Assembly (NCBI RefSeq): GCF_050003625.1
Contig: NC_134399.1
Coordinates: 42,424,671-42,488,670 of the forward strand
From: Haematobia irritans
Taxonomy: Eukaryota > Arthropoda > Insecta > Diptera > Muscidae
Direction of reading: 5' to 3'
Length of the DNA: 64,000 nucleotides
Made by a program: the position numbers and the translations under genes. The notes below the pieces were generated by a model. The model did no database searches. It worked only from the letters and a program-made list of their open reading frames with translations, and had not been told where the DNA came from. Position 1 is the stretch's first letter; every line of letters begins with the position of its first letter. Shown piece after piece: positions 38,203 through 51,192 of the stretch.

Positions 38203-38860
38203 CACTGACAAAAATATTGACCTAATATGGAAGATTATGCAACTTAAATTTTAGGACTCGAAATTTACGCAATGCTAAGGACAAAATTCTTTAAAATAAT
38301 GACATTTTAATTAAAAGAAAGTTTATAATCCTTGCTTCAAAAAATTTTTTTTATTAAACTTAGGACACAAATCTTGAAATTTTGCGTCCCTCTGTTGAAG
38401 TTGTGGATCTTTGAAGTAAGGCAAATGTTCCTTAAAATAAAGAAAAACATTCTTAATTTAAAGAAATCGTCGTTAACTCAACTGACATATAGAATTTTTA
38501 AATTTAAGATAAAAATGCTTCAAATATAGGCTAAGACTTATTTTAAGGATTTGCATCTTTGGTTTAAAGTATTTTTAGCATTAAGAAAACAGTTTTTACT
38601 TTGAAGTACTTCGCATAATTTGGATTTTGAAACTGGAATTTGTTTGTAAATTAATACCTTTATTAATATATCGCAAACAGAGAATAAAAATTCAATGAAT
38701 GAGATCTGTATCCAATTTTAATTTTATCTATCCTAGATTTAAAGGAGGTCCCTAAAAATGTCTTTATTTTAAAGAAGCCGCAGCTTTGGCTCGGAATCAA
38801 TACCAAAATCCTTAAAGGAAGGTAAAAATCTTTGGATCCAAGTAAACTATTTTTTGAGTG
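38203..38860 (+). mobile_element. MITE family M, diverged copy M8, nested in A8
   Basis: Ends CACTGACAAAAATATTG and, on minus, CACTCAAAAAATAG. Family A reads CTTATGTACCCTCC here, and TA is duplicated around the copy (38201-38202, 38861-38862). The interior differs from M1/M4/M6 much more than those differ from one another, so it belongs to another subfamily. Confidence 0.85.
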
Positions 38861-39026
38861 TACCCTCCACCATGGATTGCGTAGAAACCTCTTCTAAACA
38901 CTGCCATCCACAATCGAATTACTTAAGTTGCGGTAACGCTTGCCGCTGGCAAGGTATCTTAGAACCTCTTAACACCATCTTCTGAACTGTATGTAAGTCC
39001 ATACGTGGTATATATTAAATCAAAAA

Positions 39027-40160
39027 CAAGTAAGGAAAGTCTAAAGTCGGGCGGGGCCGACTATATTATACCCTGCACAACTTTGTAGATCTAAATTTTC
39101 GATACCATATCACATCCGTCAAATGTGTTGGGTGCTATATATAAACGTTTGTCCCAAATACATACATTTAAATATCACTCGATTTGGACAGAATTTGATA
39201 GACTTTTACAACACCTATAGACTCAAAATTTAAGTTGGCTAATGCACTAGGGTGGAACACAATTTTAGTAAAAAAAAAATATGGGAACCATTTAAATCTT
39301 AAGCAATTTTAAGGAAACTTCGCAAAAGTTTATTTATGATTTATCGCTCGATATATATGTATTAGAAGTTCAGGGAAATTAGAGTCATTTTTACAACTTT
39401 TCGACTAAACAGTGGCGACTTTACAAGGAAAATGTTGGTATTTTGACCATTTTTGTCGAAATCAGAAAAACATATCTATGGAAGCTATATCTAAATCTGA
39501 ACCGATGTCAACCAAATTTGGCACGCATAGCTACAATGCTAGTTCTACTCCCTGTGCAAAATTTCAACTAAATCGGAGTTAAAAATTGGCCTCTGTGGTC
39601 ATATGAGTGTAAATCGGACGAAAGCTATATATGGGATATATATCCAAATCTGAACCTATTTCAACCAAATTTGGCACGCATAGTTACAATGCTAATTCTA
39701 CTCCCTATGCAAAATTTCAACTAAATCGGAGCAAAAAATTGGCCTCTATGGGCAAATGAGTGTAAATCGGGCGAAAGATATATATGGGAGCTATATCTAA
39801 ATCTGAACCGATTTGGCTGATATTTTGCAAGTTTTTCAAGACTCTTAAAATATTCGAATGTACGGAATTTGAGGAAGATCGGTTTATATACACGCCAATT
39901 ATGACCAGATCGGTGAAAAATATATATGACAGCTATACCTAAATCTGAACCGATTTTTTCCAAAATCAATAGGGATCGTCTTTGAGCCGAAACAGGACCC
40001 TGTACCAAATTTTAGGACAATCGAACTAAAACTGCGAGCTGTACTTTGCACACAAAAATACATCAACAGACAGCCAGACAGACGGACAGACAGACAGACG
40101 GACATCGCTAAATCGACTCAGAATTTAATTCTAAGACGATCGGTATACTGAACGATGGGG
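39027..40160 (-). mobile_element. Family B element B3, 5' truncated, nested in A8
   Basis: 3' end CTTACTTG on minus, hairpin AGTCGGCCCCGCCCGACT and the TGCAGGGTA motif (one changed base), about four units, and GACA/GTCY text at 40070-40110. It stops at AACGATGGGG before the 5' palindrome. Its 3' end joins family A at almost the same base as B1 does in A5. Confidence 0.8.
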
Positions 40161-41085
40161 AAATAAAATTTTGACAATCATGAAAATTTGATTATGAACC
40201 AAATAAAATTTTAACAAAATTTTCTATAGAAATAAAATTTTGACAAAATTTTCTATAGAAATAACATTTTGACAATGATGAAAATTTTATTATGAACCAA
40301 ATAAAATTTTAACAAAATTTTCTATAGGAATAAAATTTTAACAAAATTTTCTATAGGAATAAAATTTTAACAAAATTTTCTATAGAAATAAAATTTTGAC
40401 AAAATTTTCTATAGAAATAAAATTTTGACAAAATTTTCTATAGAAATAAAATTTTTACAAAATTTTCTATAGAAATGAAATTTTGACAAAATTTTCTATA
40501 GAAATAACATTTTGACAATGTTTGCCATAAAAATAAAATTTTGGTAGATTATTTTTGGCTCGAGTGGCAACCATGAATATGAACCGATATGGACCAATTT
40601 GTGTGTGATTGGGGATCGGCTATATATAACTATAGACCGATATGGACCAATTTTGGCATGGATATTAGCGGCCTTATACAAACACCACGTTGCAAATTTC
40701 AACCGGATCGGATGAATTTTGCTCCTCCAAGAGGCTCCGGATGTCAAATCTGGAGAACGTTTTATATGGGGGCTATATATAATTATGGACTGATATGGAC
40801 CAACTACTTGTGCCAAGTTTCAAGTCGATAGCTTGTTTCGTTCGGAAGTTAGCGTGATTTCAACAGATGGACGGACGGACATGCTTAGATCGACTCAGAA
40901 TTTCACCACGACCCAGAATATATATACTTTATGGGGTCTTAGAGCAGTATTTCGATGTGTTACAAACGGAATGACAAAGTTAATATACCCCCATCCTATG
41001 GTGGAGGGTATAAAAAAATCGTGTTTTACGATGACTCTCTGCCTCTAGAAAAGTATAAACCATAAAAAAAAAATTTTTGTCTCTA

Positions 41086-41638
41086 CACTAATGATTTTAG
41101 TATTGATTCCATGTCAATGAAATGAAGAATTGCAGCAAGGACAAATTTAAGACAAAATTCTCTCTTAAATTTGATTTTTGCGTACTTGATTACAGGAAAC
41201 AAATTTTAATTAACTCGTTTTTTCAGCGTATTTTTTCATATGCTATCTAAATTTTTGTTAACCATAACTTAAATTTCCAAATTACGAATCAACTTTAATT
41301 AGAAACTATGATATGTTTCAAGTAAAAAGTGTTGAAAACAATGTCATATTTTTAAACGCTTTTTTTATATCCAAGATATAAAAAGTCAACAAGTTTAAAG
41401 ACGATTTCATTAACATTAAAGAATTTTTAGAATTATTAATGTCAAGCTGACATTGGAAAATAATAGAATGTAGGCCAAGATCTAATCTGTGTTGAGGCTG
41501 GATATAATCCCAGCGAAACGTTGGATAAAAATAATGGAATAACTTGAAAGCCTATTAAGAAGATACGAAAAACAGAACTAGCATTGATATTTTAAAGACA
41601 TGAAATCTTTGGTCTTACGACAATATTTTTGTTTAGTG
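41086..41638 (-). mobile_element. MITE family M, diverged copy M9
   Basis: Ends CACTAATGATTTTAG and, on minus, CACTAAACAAAAATATTGTCG. The middle at 41450-41570 is replaced by unrelated text. Confidence 0.65.
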
Positions 41639-41828
41639 CAGATATGATGATATATAAGATCAAAATATTTATAGGTTAGACATAATTATATCAAAGACAT
41701 TAGATCTATGACTATATTGAGATATCATCATATATAACTCCATAGTAATTAGATATTATTAGATCTTAAGAAATTTCGGATCTACTCATATGCAAACAAA
41801 CCAAATTAGATCTTTCAATTTTTACTTT

Positions 41829-42486
41829 AACTGAAAAAAATATTGTCGTGAGGTCAAAGATTTCATGTCTTTAAAGTACGAATGCAAATTTTGCTTAGCA
41901 CGGAAGACGCAATTATCTACCATAAAGTTTTTTTCCTTGTCCAAAAGTCGATAAACTTTTCAATGAAGTCGTATTATCCTTATAATTAAGTGATTTCACT
42001 TAAAAATGGGTATCATAACATGAAAGAAAAAATGTTTGGGCTAAGGTCAACTTGACTTTAATAACTCAGAAAAATTCTTTACATTTAATGAAATTGTCTT
42101 TAAATTTGTTGCCTTTTTGCATCTTGACTACAAAGCAAAAAATCGTTCAAATATAGGACATATTTTTCAACACTTCATTTTAAAGACGTTTATTACTTGA
42201 AACATATAATTTCTACTGGAAGTCAAGTCTTAATTTGGAAAAATAAAGTTGTCGTTAACTCATTTTTAAAGGACTTTGTTAGTATATGAAGAAAAAAAAA
42301 AAGCTGCAAAAGCGAAAAATTAGAATTTGCTTCCTAGAAGCAAGTACACAAAACCCAAATTTAAAAGAGTATTGTGTCTTAAAAGTATCCTTACTTGTAT
42401 TCTCCGCTTTTTTGGCTCGGAATCAATACCAATATTTTTAAAGTAAAGACAAAATCTTTGGAACCGGGCATGCTTTTTTTTCAGTG
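41829..42486 (+). mobile_element. MITE family M, copy M10
   Basis: Full-length copy in the M1 orientation. The first base of the left end is altered (AACTGAAA) and TA flanks are not preserved on both sides. Confidence 0.85.
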
Positions 42487-43508
42487 TGGGTAACGAAAAT
42501 TTAGACCAATGAATTTTCTTTTCTTGGTAAAGTTTTCTCCTTTATTTAAGATAGTCATTGCTATATTTGTACCCAACAAACTTTTTGTAACCTGAAAGAA
42601 ACTTATTAACAACAACAAAAACTCAATCGATGTATTGTCCATGTAGCCACTACTTCTCCCATCCTTCTGGCAATGACGGCAAAATTAACTTGTCGTGCCT
42701 TTCTAAATATTGTGGCCGTTTATCACAGAATGCTCGGATGAATCACATCATTTGAGTTCGATATTCGGGTATGACCGGCAAAACCATAAGATTTTTTTCT
42801 TGATGTTATCGTATCATGAACAGTAACGATGCGATACAAAAGTGAAAAATTACCTGTCGACATCTCTCTGGTTTAACTCGTGCCCAATTTCCTTGCTTTT
42901 GAGTCATTCCTCATGTTTCCAATCGATAATCTCCCAATATTATAATATTAATTTTATATTCCAAATCGTTTGCAAGATTTTCATTTTTATTCAATTTTTA
43001 CTTCGAAACCTCACTCAACATCACGTAAAAATACAAACATGTAAGTAATTATCATAGTTTACGATACAAGTTTTCAGTCAAACTTACTGCACAAATGGTT
43101 GCACCAAAAATTGGCAACTGGTTTGATGTCGTTAATTCGGACAGCGGTTCAGGCCGAAGGGATGCTGGCAAGTGCGATTACAGAGCAGTACAAGTGCCTG
43201 CAAGGAGTAAGAAAATAAGCCCGATGACAACGAACCGGGGTCGAGATGGTTCTCTTGTTCATACCCTCATTCGAGCAATGATCAGAGACATGATGATGTT
43301 GAGACCATGACATTGCTCAGATTTAAAATCCAACTGCATATGAATAAATGTTGTTCGAGTTCCGAATTAGCTTCCACTGCATGTACTTCTACTGAACCCA
43401 GACTATATTGGCTATGAATACAGGGGCCGCTCAAATTATACAGGTGGTGATAATATTTGAAAAAAATCCCTCATGTTCCTATATTTTTGCATGGCGTTAT
43501 TTTCTTAA
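42487..43508. other. Unique sequence, no gene confirmed
   Basis: A 71-residue frame at 43095-43310 (+) has balanced composition (MVAPKIGNWFDVVNSDSGSG start) and lies some 55 bases after a donor-like ATGTAAGTAATT (43037-43048). I do not recognise the product, and no splice partner is clear. It is the best place in the window to look for a host exon, at low confidence. Confidence 0.3.
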
Positions 43509-43745
43509 CCCGATATTTCAGGCTAGCATAGACTATTCAGTCGTTTGTGGTGAACTTCTCTCTTATCACTGAGTGCTGTCCGATTCTATGTTTAGCTCAA
43601 TGGTAAGGGACCTCCTTTTTATAGCCGAGCCCGAACGGCGTTCCACATTGCGGTGAAACCACTTAGAGAAGCTAACACTCAGAAATGTCACCAGCATTAC
43701 TGAGAGGGGATAATCCACCGCTGAAAAACTTTTTCGTGTTCGGTC
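43509..43745 (-). mobile_element. tRNA-SINE copy lacking the tRNA head
   Basis: It matches the body and part of the tail of the SINE at 34714-35063, stopping after GTGTTCGGTCG, so the Pol III promoter is gone. The CCTAA tail is also lost. Confidence 0.85.
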
Positions 43746-43849
43746 GATACTGTATGACATGTATTTCGTTTCGTTTCAACGGTAACACCGCTTCTAATGA
43801 AATGTATGGGATCAGTTCTTTTATCACACACAAAAATTTTTTTCAGATT

Positions 43850-44038
43850 CAATCACGAAATTAATTGATCCAATTAATTTTTTAATTGAAATGTCTTCAA
43901 TCACAGAAAGGATAGTATCAATTAAAAAATTAATTAAATGTCAATTAAAAGTTAATTGATACTATTAATGTTTGTGATTGATTTCTGTTTCAATTAACAA
44001 ATTTGTTGACCCAATTAAATTTTTAATTGAATATTTTT
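43850..44038. repeat. AT-rich inverted repeat (AATTAATT type)
   Basis: The left ATTGATCCAATTAATTTTTT and right CCCAATTAAATTTTTAATTG parts fold back with CAATCACAGAAAG/TTTGTGATTG between. Related fragments occur at 7700-7760 and 58640-58670. Confidence 0.65.
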
Positions 44039-44567
44039 ATACACACCACCATAGAATGATGATGGGGGTATAATAAATTTGTCATTCCGTTTGTAAATAT
44101 CGATTTCCGACTATATAAGGTATATTTATTCTTGATCAGGGAGAAATTCTAAGACGATATAACGATGTACGTCTGTCTGTCTGGATGTCTGTTGTAATCA
44201 CACTACAGCCTTCAATAATAAAGCTATCTTGCTTATTTTTTGCACAAACTCGTTTTTTGTCTCCAAGCAGGTCAAGTTCGAAGATGGGCTATATCGATCC
44301 ATGTTTTGGTATAGCCCCCATATAGACCGATCTTCCAATTTTACTTCTTTAAACCATATTTTCAATCCGACCAAAATAGTACCAAAAAAAGGTGTGTCAA
44401 AAAGGAGGTGTATCGATCCATGTTTTGGCATAGCCCCCCACATAAACCGACCCCCAGATTTTGGGTCTTGGTCTTCTAGAAACCTTGTTTTCTATTCGAT
44501 TTGCCTAAAATTCCAAATCTAGAGTTATTTTAGAACCACAAAAAGGTGTGCTAAAAATGGCCCCCTA

Positions 44568-45052
44568 CACGCAGATAAGAAACATGATTATCACAATCAT
44601 ATTCGAAGAGCAAAATAAAATGATAGGAGCTATTTTTGCGGCGACCATGTAACATTTTAACTGCAACCATGTTGGCTCAGTGAACATGGTTCTAAGAAAA
44701 ATATAATTGTCCTCATCTAAAATATTATTATATTGATAAAAATAATTTTGTTTGAATGAAAAGACAATGGTCACGATTTAAAATGTTATGGTACTCATTA
44801 AAAATGTTTTTCTTCCAGTTAAAAGAACATGGTCACAACCTAAAATGTTTCGATCTTTATGAAAAAAAAAATTCATCGTCGAAAAAAGGACGCCACTTGA
44901 GAAAAGAAAACACAAAATTAAGTTTATTTATTTGTTGTTATTTATTTATAAACTAATTCATTGTTTATTTGTATTTATAATGCCGTTCAAGCAAACATCA
45001 TATATTTTTTACACACTTTATTTTATTTCAATTTCAACAGTAAGTAATTATT
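44568..45052. other. Left arm of the candidate insertion
   Basis: Unique sequence with repeated ACCATGTAACATT, AACATGGTCACAA and similar motifs that recur inverted or direct at 48060-48350. No gene. Confidence 0.45.
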
Positions 45053-47634
45053 ATACCCTCCATCATAGGATGGGGGTATATTAACTTTGTCATTCCGTTT
45101 GTAACACATCGAAATATTGCTCTAAGACCCCATAAAGTATATATATTCTGGGTCGTGGTGAAATTCTGAGTCGATCTAAGCATGTCCGTCCGTCCGTCCG
45201 TCCGTCCGTCCGTCCGTCCGTCCGTCTGTTGAAATCACGCTAACTTCCGAACGAAACAAGCTATCGACTTGAAACTTGGCACAAGTAGTTGTTATCGATG
45301 TAGGTCGGATGGTATTGAAAATGGGTCATATCGGTCCACTTTTACGTATAGCCCCCATATAAAGGGACCCTCAGATTTGGCTTGTGGAGCCTCTAAAAGA
45401 AGCATATTTCATCCGATCCGGCTGAAATTTGGTATATAGTGTTGGTATATGGTCTCTAACAACCATGCAAAAATTGGTCCACATCGGTCCATAATTATAT
45501 ATAGCCCCCATATAAACCGATCCCCAGATTTGGCTTGTGGAGCCTCTAACAGAAGCATATTTCATCCGATCCGGCGGAAATTTGGTATATGGTGTTGGTA
45601 TATAGTCTCTAACAACCATGCAAAAATTGGTTCACATCAGTCCATAATTATATATAGCCCCCATATAAACCGATCTCCAGATTTGGCTTGCGGAGCCTAA
45701 AAGAGAAGCATATTTCATCCGATCCGGCTGAAATTTGGTATATGGTGTTGGTATATGGTCTCTAACAACCATGCAAAAATTGGTCCACATCGGTCCATAA
45801 TTATATATAGCCCCCATATAAACCGATCGCCAGATTTGGCTTGTGGAGCCTCTAACAGAAGCATATTTCATCCGATCCGGCTGAAATTTGGTACATGATG
45901 TTGGTATATGGTCTCTAACTACCATGGAAAAATTGGTTCGCATCGGTCCATAATTATATATAGCCCCCATATAAACCGATCCCCAGATTTGGCTTGCGGA
46001 GCCTAAAAGAGAAGCAAATTTCATCCCATCCGGCTGAAATTTGGTAAATGGTGTTGGCATATGGTCTCTAACAACCATGCAAAAATTGGTTCCCATCGGC
46101 CCATAATTATATATAGCCCCCATATAAACCGATCCCCAGATTTGACTTGCGGAGCCTCAAAGAGAAGATAATTTCATCCGATCCGGCTGAAATTTGGTAC
46201 ATGATGTTGGTATATAGTCTCTAACAACCATGCAAAAATTGGTCCATATCGGTTCAAAATTATATATAGCCCCCATATAAACCGATCCCCAGATTTGGCT
46301 AGTGGAGCCTCTAAGAGAAGCATATTTCATCCGATCCGGCTGAAATTTGGTACATGGTGTTGGTATATGGTCTCTAACAATCGTGCAAAAATTGGTCCAC
46401 ATCGGTCCATAATTATATATAGACCGCATCTAAACCGATCTCCAGATTTGGCTTGCGAAGCCTCAAAGAGAAGCAAATTGCATCCGATCCCTCTGAAATT
46501 TGGTACATGTTATTGGTGTATGGTCTCTAACAACCGTGCAAAAATTGGTCCACATCGGTCCATGATTATATATAGCGCCCATATAAACCGATCCCCAGAT
46601 TTGGGTTGCGGAGCCTCAAAGAGAAGCAAATTTTATCCGATCCGCCTGAAATTTGGTACATGATATTGGTATATGGTCTCTAATAACCGTGCAAAAATTG
46701 GCCCACATCGGTTCATAATTATATATAGCGCCCATATAAACCGATCCCCAGATTTGGGTTGCGGAGCCTCAAAGAGAAGCAAATTTCATCCGATCCGCCT
46801 GAAATTTGGTACATGATATTGGTACATGGTCTCTAACAACCATGCAAAAATTGGTCCACATCGGTTCATAACTATATATAGCCCTCATATAAACCGATCC
46901 CCAGATTTGGCTTGCGGAGCCTAAAAAAGAAGCTAATTTCATCCGATCCGGCTGAAATTTGGTACATGGTGTTGGTATATGGTTGTCAAAATTTTATTTC
47001 TAGAGAAAATTTTGTTAAAATTTTATTCCGTTCATAATTAAATTTTCATCATTGCCAAAATGTTATTTCTATAGAAAATTTTGTCAAAATTTTATTTCTA
47101 TAGAAAATTTTGTTCAAATTTTATTCGGTTCATAATCATGGTTGCCATTCGAGCCAAAAATAATCTACCAAGATTTTATTTCTATAGAAAATTTTGTCAA
47201 AAGTTTATTTCTATAGAAAATTTTGTTAAAATTTTATTTCTGTAGAAATTTTTGTCAAAATTCCCTTTCTATAGAAATTTTTGTCAAAATTTTTATTTCT
47301 ATAGAAAATTTTGTGAAAATTTTATTTCTATAGAAAATTTTGTTAAAATTTTATTTCTGTAGAAAATTTTGTCAAAATTTTATGTCTACTTTGTCAAACT
47401 GAATTATATACGTATTGGATCGATCTTTTTTGATTTAATATATACCACGTATGGACTTACATACAATTTAGAATATGGTGTTAGGAGGTTTTAAGATACC
47501 TTGCCATCGGCAAGCGTTACCGCAACTTAAGTAATTCGATTGTGGAATGCAGTGTTTAGAAGAAGTTTCTACGCAATCCATGATGGAGGGTACATAAGCT
47601 TCGGCCTGGCCGAACTTACGGCCGTATATACTTG
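45053..47634 (+). mobile_element. Family A element A9, complete, longest copy
   Basis: 5' palindrome CCTCCATCATAGGATGG, (GTCC)n at 45185-45227, about eleven 153-bp units (landmarks 45498 and 45651 are exactly 153 apart), 30-bp array 46983-47395, TGATGGAGGGTA, hairpin TTCGGCCTGGCCGAA and ACTTG at 47634. The open frames on both strands are repeat artefacts. Confidence 0.9.
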
Positions 47635-47636
47635 TT

Positions 47637-47876
47637 TAATAATGAACTCAATATTAGTGGCATACTAACTCTTTTGGTGCAAAATAAACTATAGCTCCTA
47701 ATATTAGACATTTCTGCTCAGATTGTGACAAGACACCCATAAACATGTATCCCCCTTTATGTTCCCCAAAACCGATACCAATGATACCCCCCAAATGCTT
47801 ATGTTTACTAATTCAGTAGGGGTGGTTTAGGGTATGATATAGTCGGCCCCGCCCGACTTTCTACTTTACTCACTTG
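47637..47876 (+). mobile_element. Family C 3' fragment
   Basis: It matches the last 240 bases of C4, ending with GTGGTTTAGGGTA, hairpin AGTCGGCCCCGCCCGACT and ACTCACTTG. It starts directly after A9. Confidence 0.85.
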
Positions 47877-48339
47877 TTTAAAGTACACTTTACTTTTTTG
47901 TGTTCACATAAAATCACGTGTCACTTCTGAATAAATAAATTAACATAAAACACAGTAAATCCGTATTCTCCGTCCATTCCAAGAAACAATCAACACACGA
48001 CTGACGCGCAAAATGAAAATCGTGTGTACCTGCACAATGTTTTTATAAAATTCTTTTCGCTGCAAAAAAGTTAAAAATTAAATGGTCACGAAAAAAATGT
48101 AAATGGTCTTTATGGCCATGTAATGGTTCTAGACATGTCTATACTTAACCTATAAAAATACTTTTTTCCCTGTAAAAAGCCAAAAAATTGAATGGTCATG
48201 ATTTTCCCGACCAAATTCTATTCTATCATTTAAATCATAGAACATGTTTGCGGCATTTGAGAACCATTCAAATGCTTATTGCCACCATACATTTTTCTCC
48301 GCTCGAAAACTATTTTTACAAAGACAAAATACATGGTTT
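47877..48339. other. Unique sequence of the candidate insertion
   Basis: AATGGTCACG, AATGGTCATG and ACATGGTTTTCGCGGC motifs link it to the left arm at 44568-45052. No gene seen. Confidence 0.4.
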
Positions 48340-48810
48340 TCGCGGCAGTTACACCCAAAAAGTAATTCTTTCCTCCCAAACGAAATTTTAGACAAACAAA
48401 GTTCGTTTCTAATTTGCTTTTCGCTGTAAGGAAGTTTATTTGGAAGGAAAGTATATACTGTTTGTGATAGACGTTTACTCTTTTCCAGGATGTAAAAACA
48501 ATTTCATAAAGACTAACTCAAAAAACAATCTTTTCTGGCTAATTGCATTTTCCCTCACATCTTTCTAGCTTCCACGAGGTTTTTTAGTTCTTAGCGCCTT
48601 TTTCTGTAATACAAACAATGTAGAAGAAATTATATTTTATAAATTTTTAAAATTTTACCTTTTGCCTGGACGGAGAATCGAACCGCAGACCATGCAATTT
48701 GTAAGCGAGCACACTATTCACTGAGCTACGTAGCTGTTTCTGTCATCAACAGTCAAACAGTTATATTAATATAGCATAGCTTGCGGCGCCCACTAGCCTA
48801 TTAAACAAAG
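48340..48810 (-). repeat. tRNA-like dispersed element T4
   Basis: B box complement 48674-48684 and A box complement 48719-48729; the body matches T2 but the left part is a variant (CCCAAACGAAATTTTAGACA) also seen near 19370 and 55003. Confidence 0.7.
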
Positions 48811-48836
48811 TTTATTTAACAGAAACAACCATTTAG

Positions 48837-48952
48837 TTGGGCACCGTGAAGCATTGGTTGCTACGTCCGCCTTGCATCCCAAGGGTCGTGGGTTCGAGCC
48901 CTGCTTCGACCGAAATCCAAAAAGTTTTTTTTGTTTTTCTTTTACATATATT
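48837..48952 (+). repeat. tRNA-like SINE head, split from its body by a hAT
   Basis: GTGAAGCATTGG (48846-48857) and GGTTCGAGCCC (48891-48901) resemble A and B boxes, followed by CTGCTTCGACCGAAATCC. The sequence then reads ACATATATT and is interrupted by the hAT at 48953; its continuation is at 52981-53220, a stretch repeated at 57340-57645. Confidence 0.65.
48945..48952. repeat. 8-bp target-site duplication CATATATT, left copy
   Basis: Identical to 52981-52988 and directly next to inverted ends starting CAAGGCCGTA. The related locus near 57350 (TACATATTCCAGATATG) is uninterrupted. Confidence 0.85.
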
Positions 48953-50259
48953 CAAGGCCGTAGCCAGGATTTTAATTCGGGGGGGGGGGTTCAACTTTAA
49001 AAAAAAAAATATTCATATAATCTCATGTGTAGAAAATTTTATTTATGCATAGATATGTATACAATATTTTTATATCCTAAACTACATAGGGGTTATTATA
49101 CCCTAAACAACATAGTGGTTAGGGTATAATAAGTTTGATCTGCCAAAAAATGTGCCTACCAGAAATATTGATTTTAGACCCCATAAAATATATACCGATC
49201 GACTCAGAATCACCTCCTGAGTCGATCTAGCGCTTGGTGTCCGTCCGTCTGTCCATGTATTTGTTGTTCACAGGATTCCGGTCGCAATTATTAACCGATT
49301 TTGATGAAATTTGGTACAGGGAGTTTTTTGGCACAAGGACGAACGCTATTGAATTTGGAAGAAATCGGTTCAAATTTAGATATAGCTCCCATATATGTAT
49401 CGCCCGATTTCGACAAATGGGGTCACGTTGTGCTTTTTTTCAAACGGATCGTCACCAAATTTGGCAAAATGTAATATTTTTACCGCCCTTCAAGTCTGCA
49501 AAATTTCATCCAAATCGGTTCAGATTTAGATATAGCTCTCATATATATGTATCGCCCGATTTTCCCAAATTTGGCCACAAAACCCTAATTTATCAACCGA
49601 TCTTACTCAAAATTAGCTAAATATAATCTTCCATAGCATTAACTATATGTGTAAAAAATCATCGAAATCGGTTCAGATTTAGCTATAGCTCCCATATATA
49701 TGTACCGCCCGATTTTTCTAAATTCGGCCATAAAACCCTTATTTATCAACCGATCTTACTCAAAGTTGGCTAAATGTAATCTTCTTTAGCACTAACTATA
49801 TGTGTGAAATATCAGCGAAATCGGTTCAGATTTAGATATAGCTCGCATATATATGTAAAGCCCGATTTTCCCAAATTTGGCCATAGAACCCTTATTTACT
49901 AACCGATCTTACTCAAAGTTGGCTAGATCCAGTCCACTATAGTACTAACGGTATGTGCAAAATTTCATCAAAATCGGTTCATATGCAGATATAGCTCCCA
50001 TATATGTATCGCCCGATTTTGAAAAATTCGGCCCTAATAACCTTATTTTTGACCGTAGAGGCCTCATTTCTTAACTGATCTTTCTCAAATTTTGCACAAG
50101 GTAACCTTTTGTGATATTAATCAAACCCGCAAAATATTATGCAAATTGGTTCAGATTTAAATATAGCTTCCATATATATGCATTGCTCTATTTTCCCTAA
50201 TTTGGCCATAGTACTCTTATTTATTAACCAATGTTACTCAAATTTTAAATTTTGATGTA

Positions 50260-51192
50260 AAGGGTGATTCTTTTGAGGTTAGGATTTTCATGCATTAGTA
50301 TTTGACAGATCACGTGGGATTTCAGACATGGTGTCAAAGAGAAAGATGCTCAGTATGCTTTGACATTTCATCATGAATAGATTTACGATCTGTCACAACG
50401 TCGAATTTTCAGTGAATGGGCCCTAGAAAAGTTGGCAGAAAATCCGCTTTTTTATCGACAAATTTTGTTCAGCGATGAGGCTCATTTCTGGTTGAATGGC
50501 TACGTAAATAAGCAAAATTGCCGCATTTGGAGTGAAGAGCAACCAGAAGCCGTTCAAGAACTGCCCATGCATCCCGAAAAATGCACTGTTTGGTGTGGTT
50601 TGTACGCTGGTGGAATCATTGGACCGTATTTTTTCAAAGATGCTGTTGGACGCAACGTTACGGTGAATGGCGATCGCTATCGTTCGATGCTAACAAACTT
50701 TTTGTTGCCAAAAATGGAAGAACTGAACTTGGTTGACATGTGGTTTCAACAAGATGGCGCTACATGCCACACAGCTCGCGATTCTATGGCCATTTTGAGG
50801 GAAAACTTCGGAGAACAATTCATCTCAAGAAATGGACCGGTAAGTTGGCCACCAAGATCATGCGATTTGACGCCTTTAGACTATTTTTTGTGGGGCTACG
50901 TCAAGTCTAAAGTCTACAGAAATAAGCCAGCAACTATTCCAGCTTTGGAAGACAACATTTCCGAAGAAATTCGGGCTATTCCGGCCGAAATGCTCGAAAA
51001 AGTTGCCCAAAATTGGACTTTCCGAATGGACCACCTAAGACGCAGCCGCGGTCAACATTTAAATGAAATTATCTTCAAAAAGTAAATGTCATGGACCAAT
51101 CTAACGTTTCAAATAAAGAACCGATGAGATTTTGCAAATTTTATGCGTTTTTTTTTTAAAAAAAGTTATCAAGCTCTTAACAAATCACCCTT
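50260..51192 (+). mobile_element. Tc1/mariner-type element, DD41D, internally deleted
   Basis: Inverted ends AAGGGTGATT (left) and, on minus, AAGGGTGATTTG, with TA duplicated (50258-50259, 51193-51194) exactly where family C has GATGTACTAGCCGATCG. The element is 933 bp, shorter than about 1.3 kb for full elements of this superfamily, because the part coding for the N-terminal DNA-binding domain is missing. Confidence 0.92.
50381..51085 (+). pseudogene. Mariner-type transposase, catalytic part
   Basis: The frame opens after a TAG at 50378 and runs to the stop before 51086 without interruption, about 234 residues. No ATG lies upstream in frame (the first near-start codon is TTG at 50432). Counting from that TTG, the catalytic Asp residues are at 15 (FSDEAHFW), 108 (QQDGATCH) and 150 (LTPLDYFLWG), a spacing of 41 between the second and third, hence DD41D rather than DD34D/DD34E. 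This domain cuts and joins transposon ends. Without the helix-turn-helix region it should not bind them. The clean frame suggests a recent deletion. Confidence 0.9.

Larger units (their letters stand above)
38159..41012 (-). mobile_element. Family A element A8 with a MITE and B3 inside
   Basis: The 3' end at 38159 with its hairpin is followed after 40 bases by MITE M8, then by family A terminal text (38863-39026), then element B3 (39027-40160), then the 30-bp array (40170-40545), two 153-bp units, a short GTCC run near 40868-40879 and the 5' palindrome at 41012. Some family A text around B3 is missing. Confidence 0.8.

Noticed and set aside
36835..42486. M copies as paired LTRs of one retrovirus-like element
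   Set aside because: Copies lie in both orientations, have inverted CACTG ends with TA duplications, and no gag-pol or primer-binding site lies between them.
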